Both the position numbers and the translations under genes were made by a program. From positions 1 to 6,285 of the forward strand of contig JAHDDN010000322.1 of assembly GCA_020629335.1 (NCBI GenBank): DNA of 6,285 nucleotides, in the 5' to 3' direction. This stretch comes from Chitinophagales bacterium. Lineage in GTDB: Bacteria; Bacteroidota; Bacteroidia; Chitinophagales; UBA2359. Positions 6,086-6,285 of this stretch are shown here, piece after piece. Every line of letters starts with the position of its first letter. Within the stretch, counting starts at the first letter, position 1. A model generated the notes under the pieces. It was not told the DNA's origin, ran no database searches, and worked only from the letters and a program-made list of their open reading frames with translations.

Positions 6086-6285
6086 GGGCGCATCCCAATC
6101 ATTATTTTTCATCGGCGGACGGGACGAACATATAAGGTTTGGGTTAGAGAGCGTACACATAGGTCCGCCCTACGGTCTAATGAAAAATAATGATTGGGTC
6201 GGGCTATCCGCTATTATGTGGCTGTTTACTTCCTACTGCGCTAAGGTCTGCTTGTCTGCTAAAGCCAGCCATCGCATACCTAAGC
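6086..6285 (-). repeat. Structured intergenic repeat, copy B
   Basis: The second copy of the element at 1504-1720, inverted, so it has the same orientation relative to its downstream gene (the reductase) as copy A has to scpA. In its own reading direction (from 6285 down): P1, 6278-6285 with 6240-6247; P2, 6256-6268, with the same bulged base and CT/AG base pairs as copy A but a TTTA loop; the conserved block 6223-6197; the large hairpin 6198-6094; and a tail ending GCGCCC. It lacks about 40 bases that copy A has before P1. The window stops at the base of P1, so the outer end may extend past 6285. Confidence 0.85.
6094..6198 (-). repeat. Long hairpin of repeat copy B with enlarged loop
   Basis: Arms 6094-6112 and 6180-6198 are perfectly complementary over 19 positions, with a sequence unrelated to the arms of copy A. 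Between them lie 67 bases, against 30 in copy A. Here GGCGGAC (6114-6120) pairs with GTCCGCC (6163-6169), and ACACATAGGT is at 6155-6164. Confidence 0.9.

Overview
The window looks like chromosome of a low-GC member of the Bacteroidota, most likely near the Saprospiria or Cytophagia. The reasons are an ScpA kleisin and a ferredoxin-reductase-like flavoprotein of the type seen there, a lipoprotein with an Asp run straight after the lipobox Cys, a secreted carboxypeptidase-regulatory-like protein, 'NAQ'/'FAQ' signal-peptide ends, absence of clear Shine-Dalgarno sequences, and a hairpin repeat of a kind I remember from that phylum. The genus is not resolved.

Layout. Bases 2-106 are the tail of a membrane protein (EI24/CysZ-like). 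Then, all on +, come an RsmI-related tetrapyrrole-methylase-fold methyltransferase (111-821), a DUF6252-like lipoprotein (982-1497), structured repeat copy A (1504-1720), scpA (1696-2520) and a small secreted protein of unknown function (2594-3142). This block meets, tail to tail with one base between, a - strand block. Read 5' to 3' on that strand it is: an FAD/NAD(P)-binding reductase (6054-5329), a secreted carboxypeptidase-like regulatory-domain protein (5250-4630) and an M28 zinc aminopeptidase/carboxypeptidase with a PA insert (4565-3144). Repeat copy B fills 6086-6285, upstream of the reductase.

The genes do not form one pathway. They are housekeeping (chromosome segregation, rRNA-type methylation, redox) and envelope/secreted functions. 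No phage, transposase, CRISPR, toxin-antitoxin or defence genes are visible.

The most interesting content is non-coding. Copies A and B share a nearly identical 27-base block (26/27), a small stem with paired substitutions, and a large hairpin. The hairpin arms have unrelated sequences in the two copies, yet each pair of arms is almost perfectly self-complementary. The loop module (core ACACATAGGT) is inverted relative to the conserved block in one copy compared with the other. In copy A the only in-frame ATG of scpA lies inside the hairpin arm, so either the scpA start is a downstream TTG or the repeat has captured the start region. No stretch over 300 bases lacks a gene; the longest non-coding stretches are 822-981, 1498-1695 and 6055-6285, all described below.
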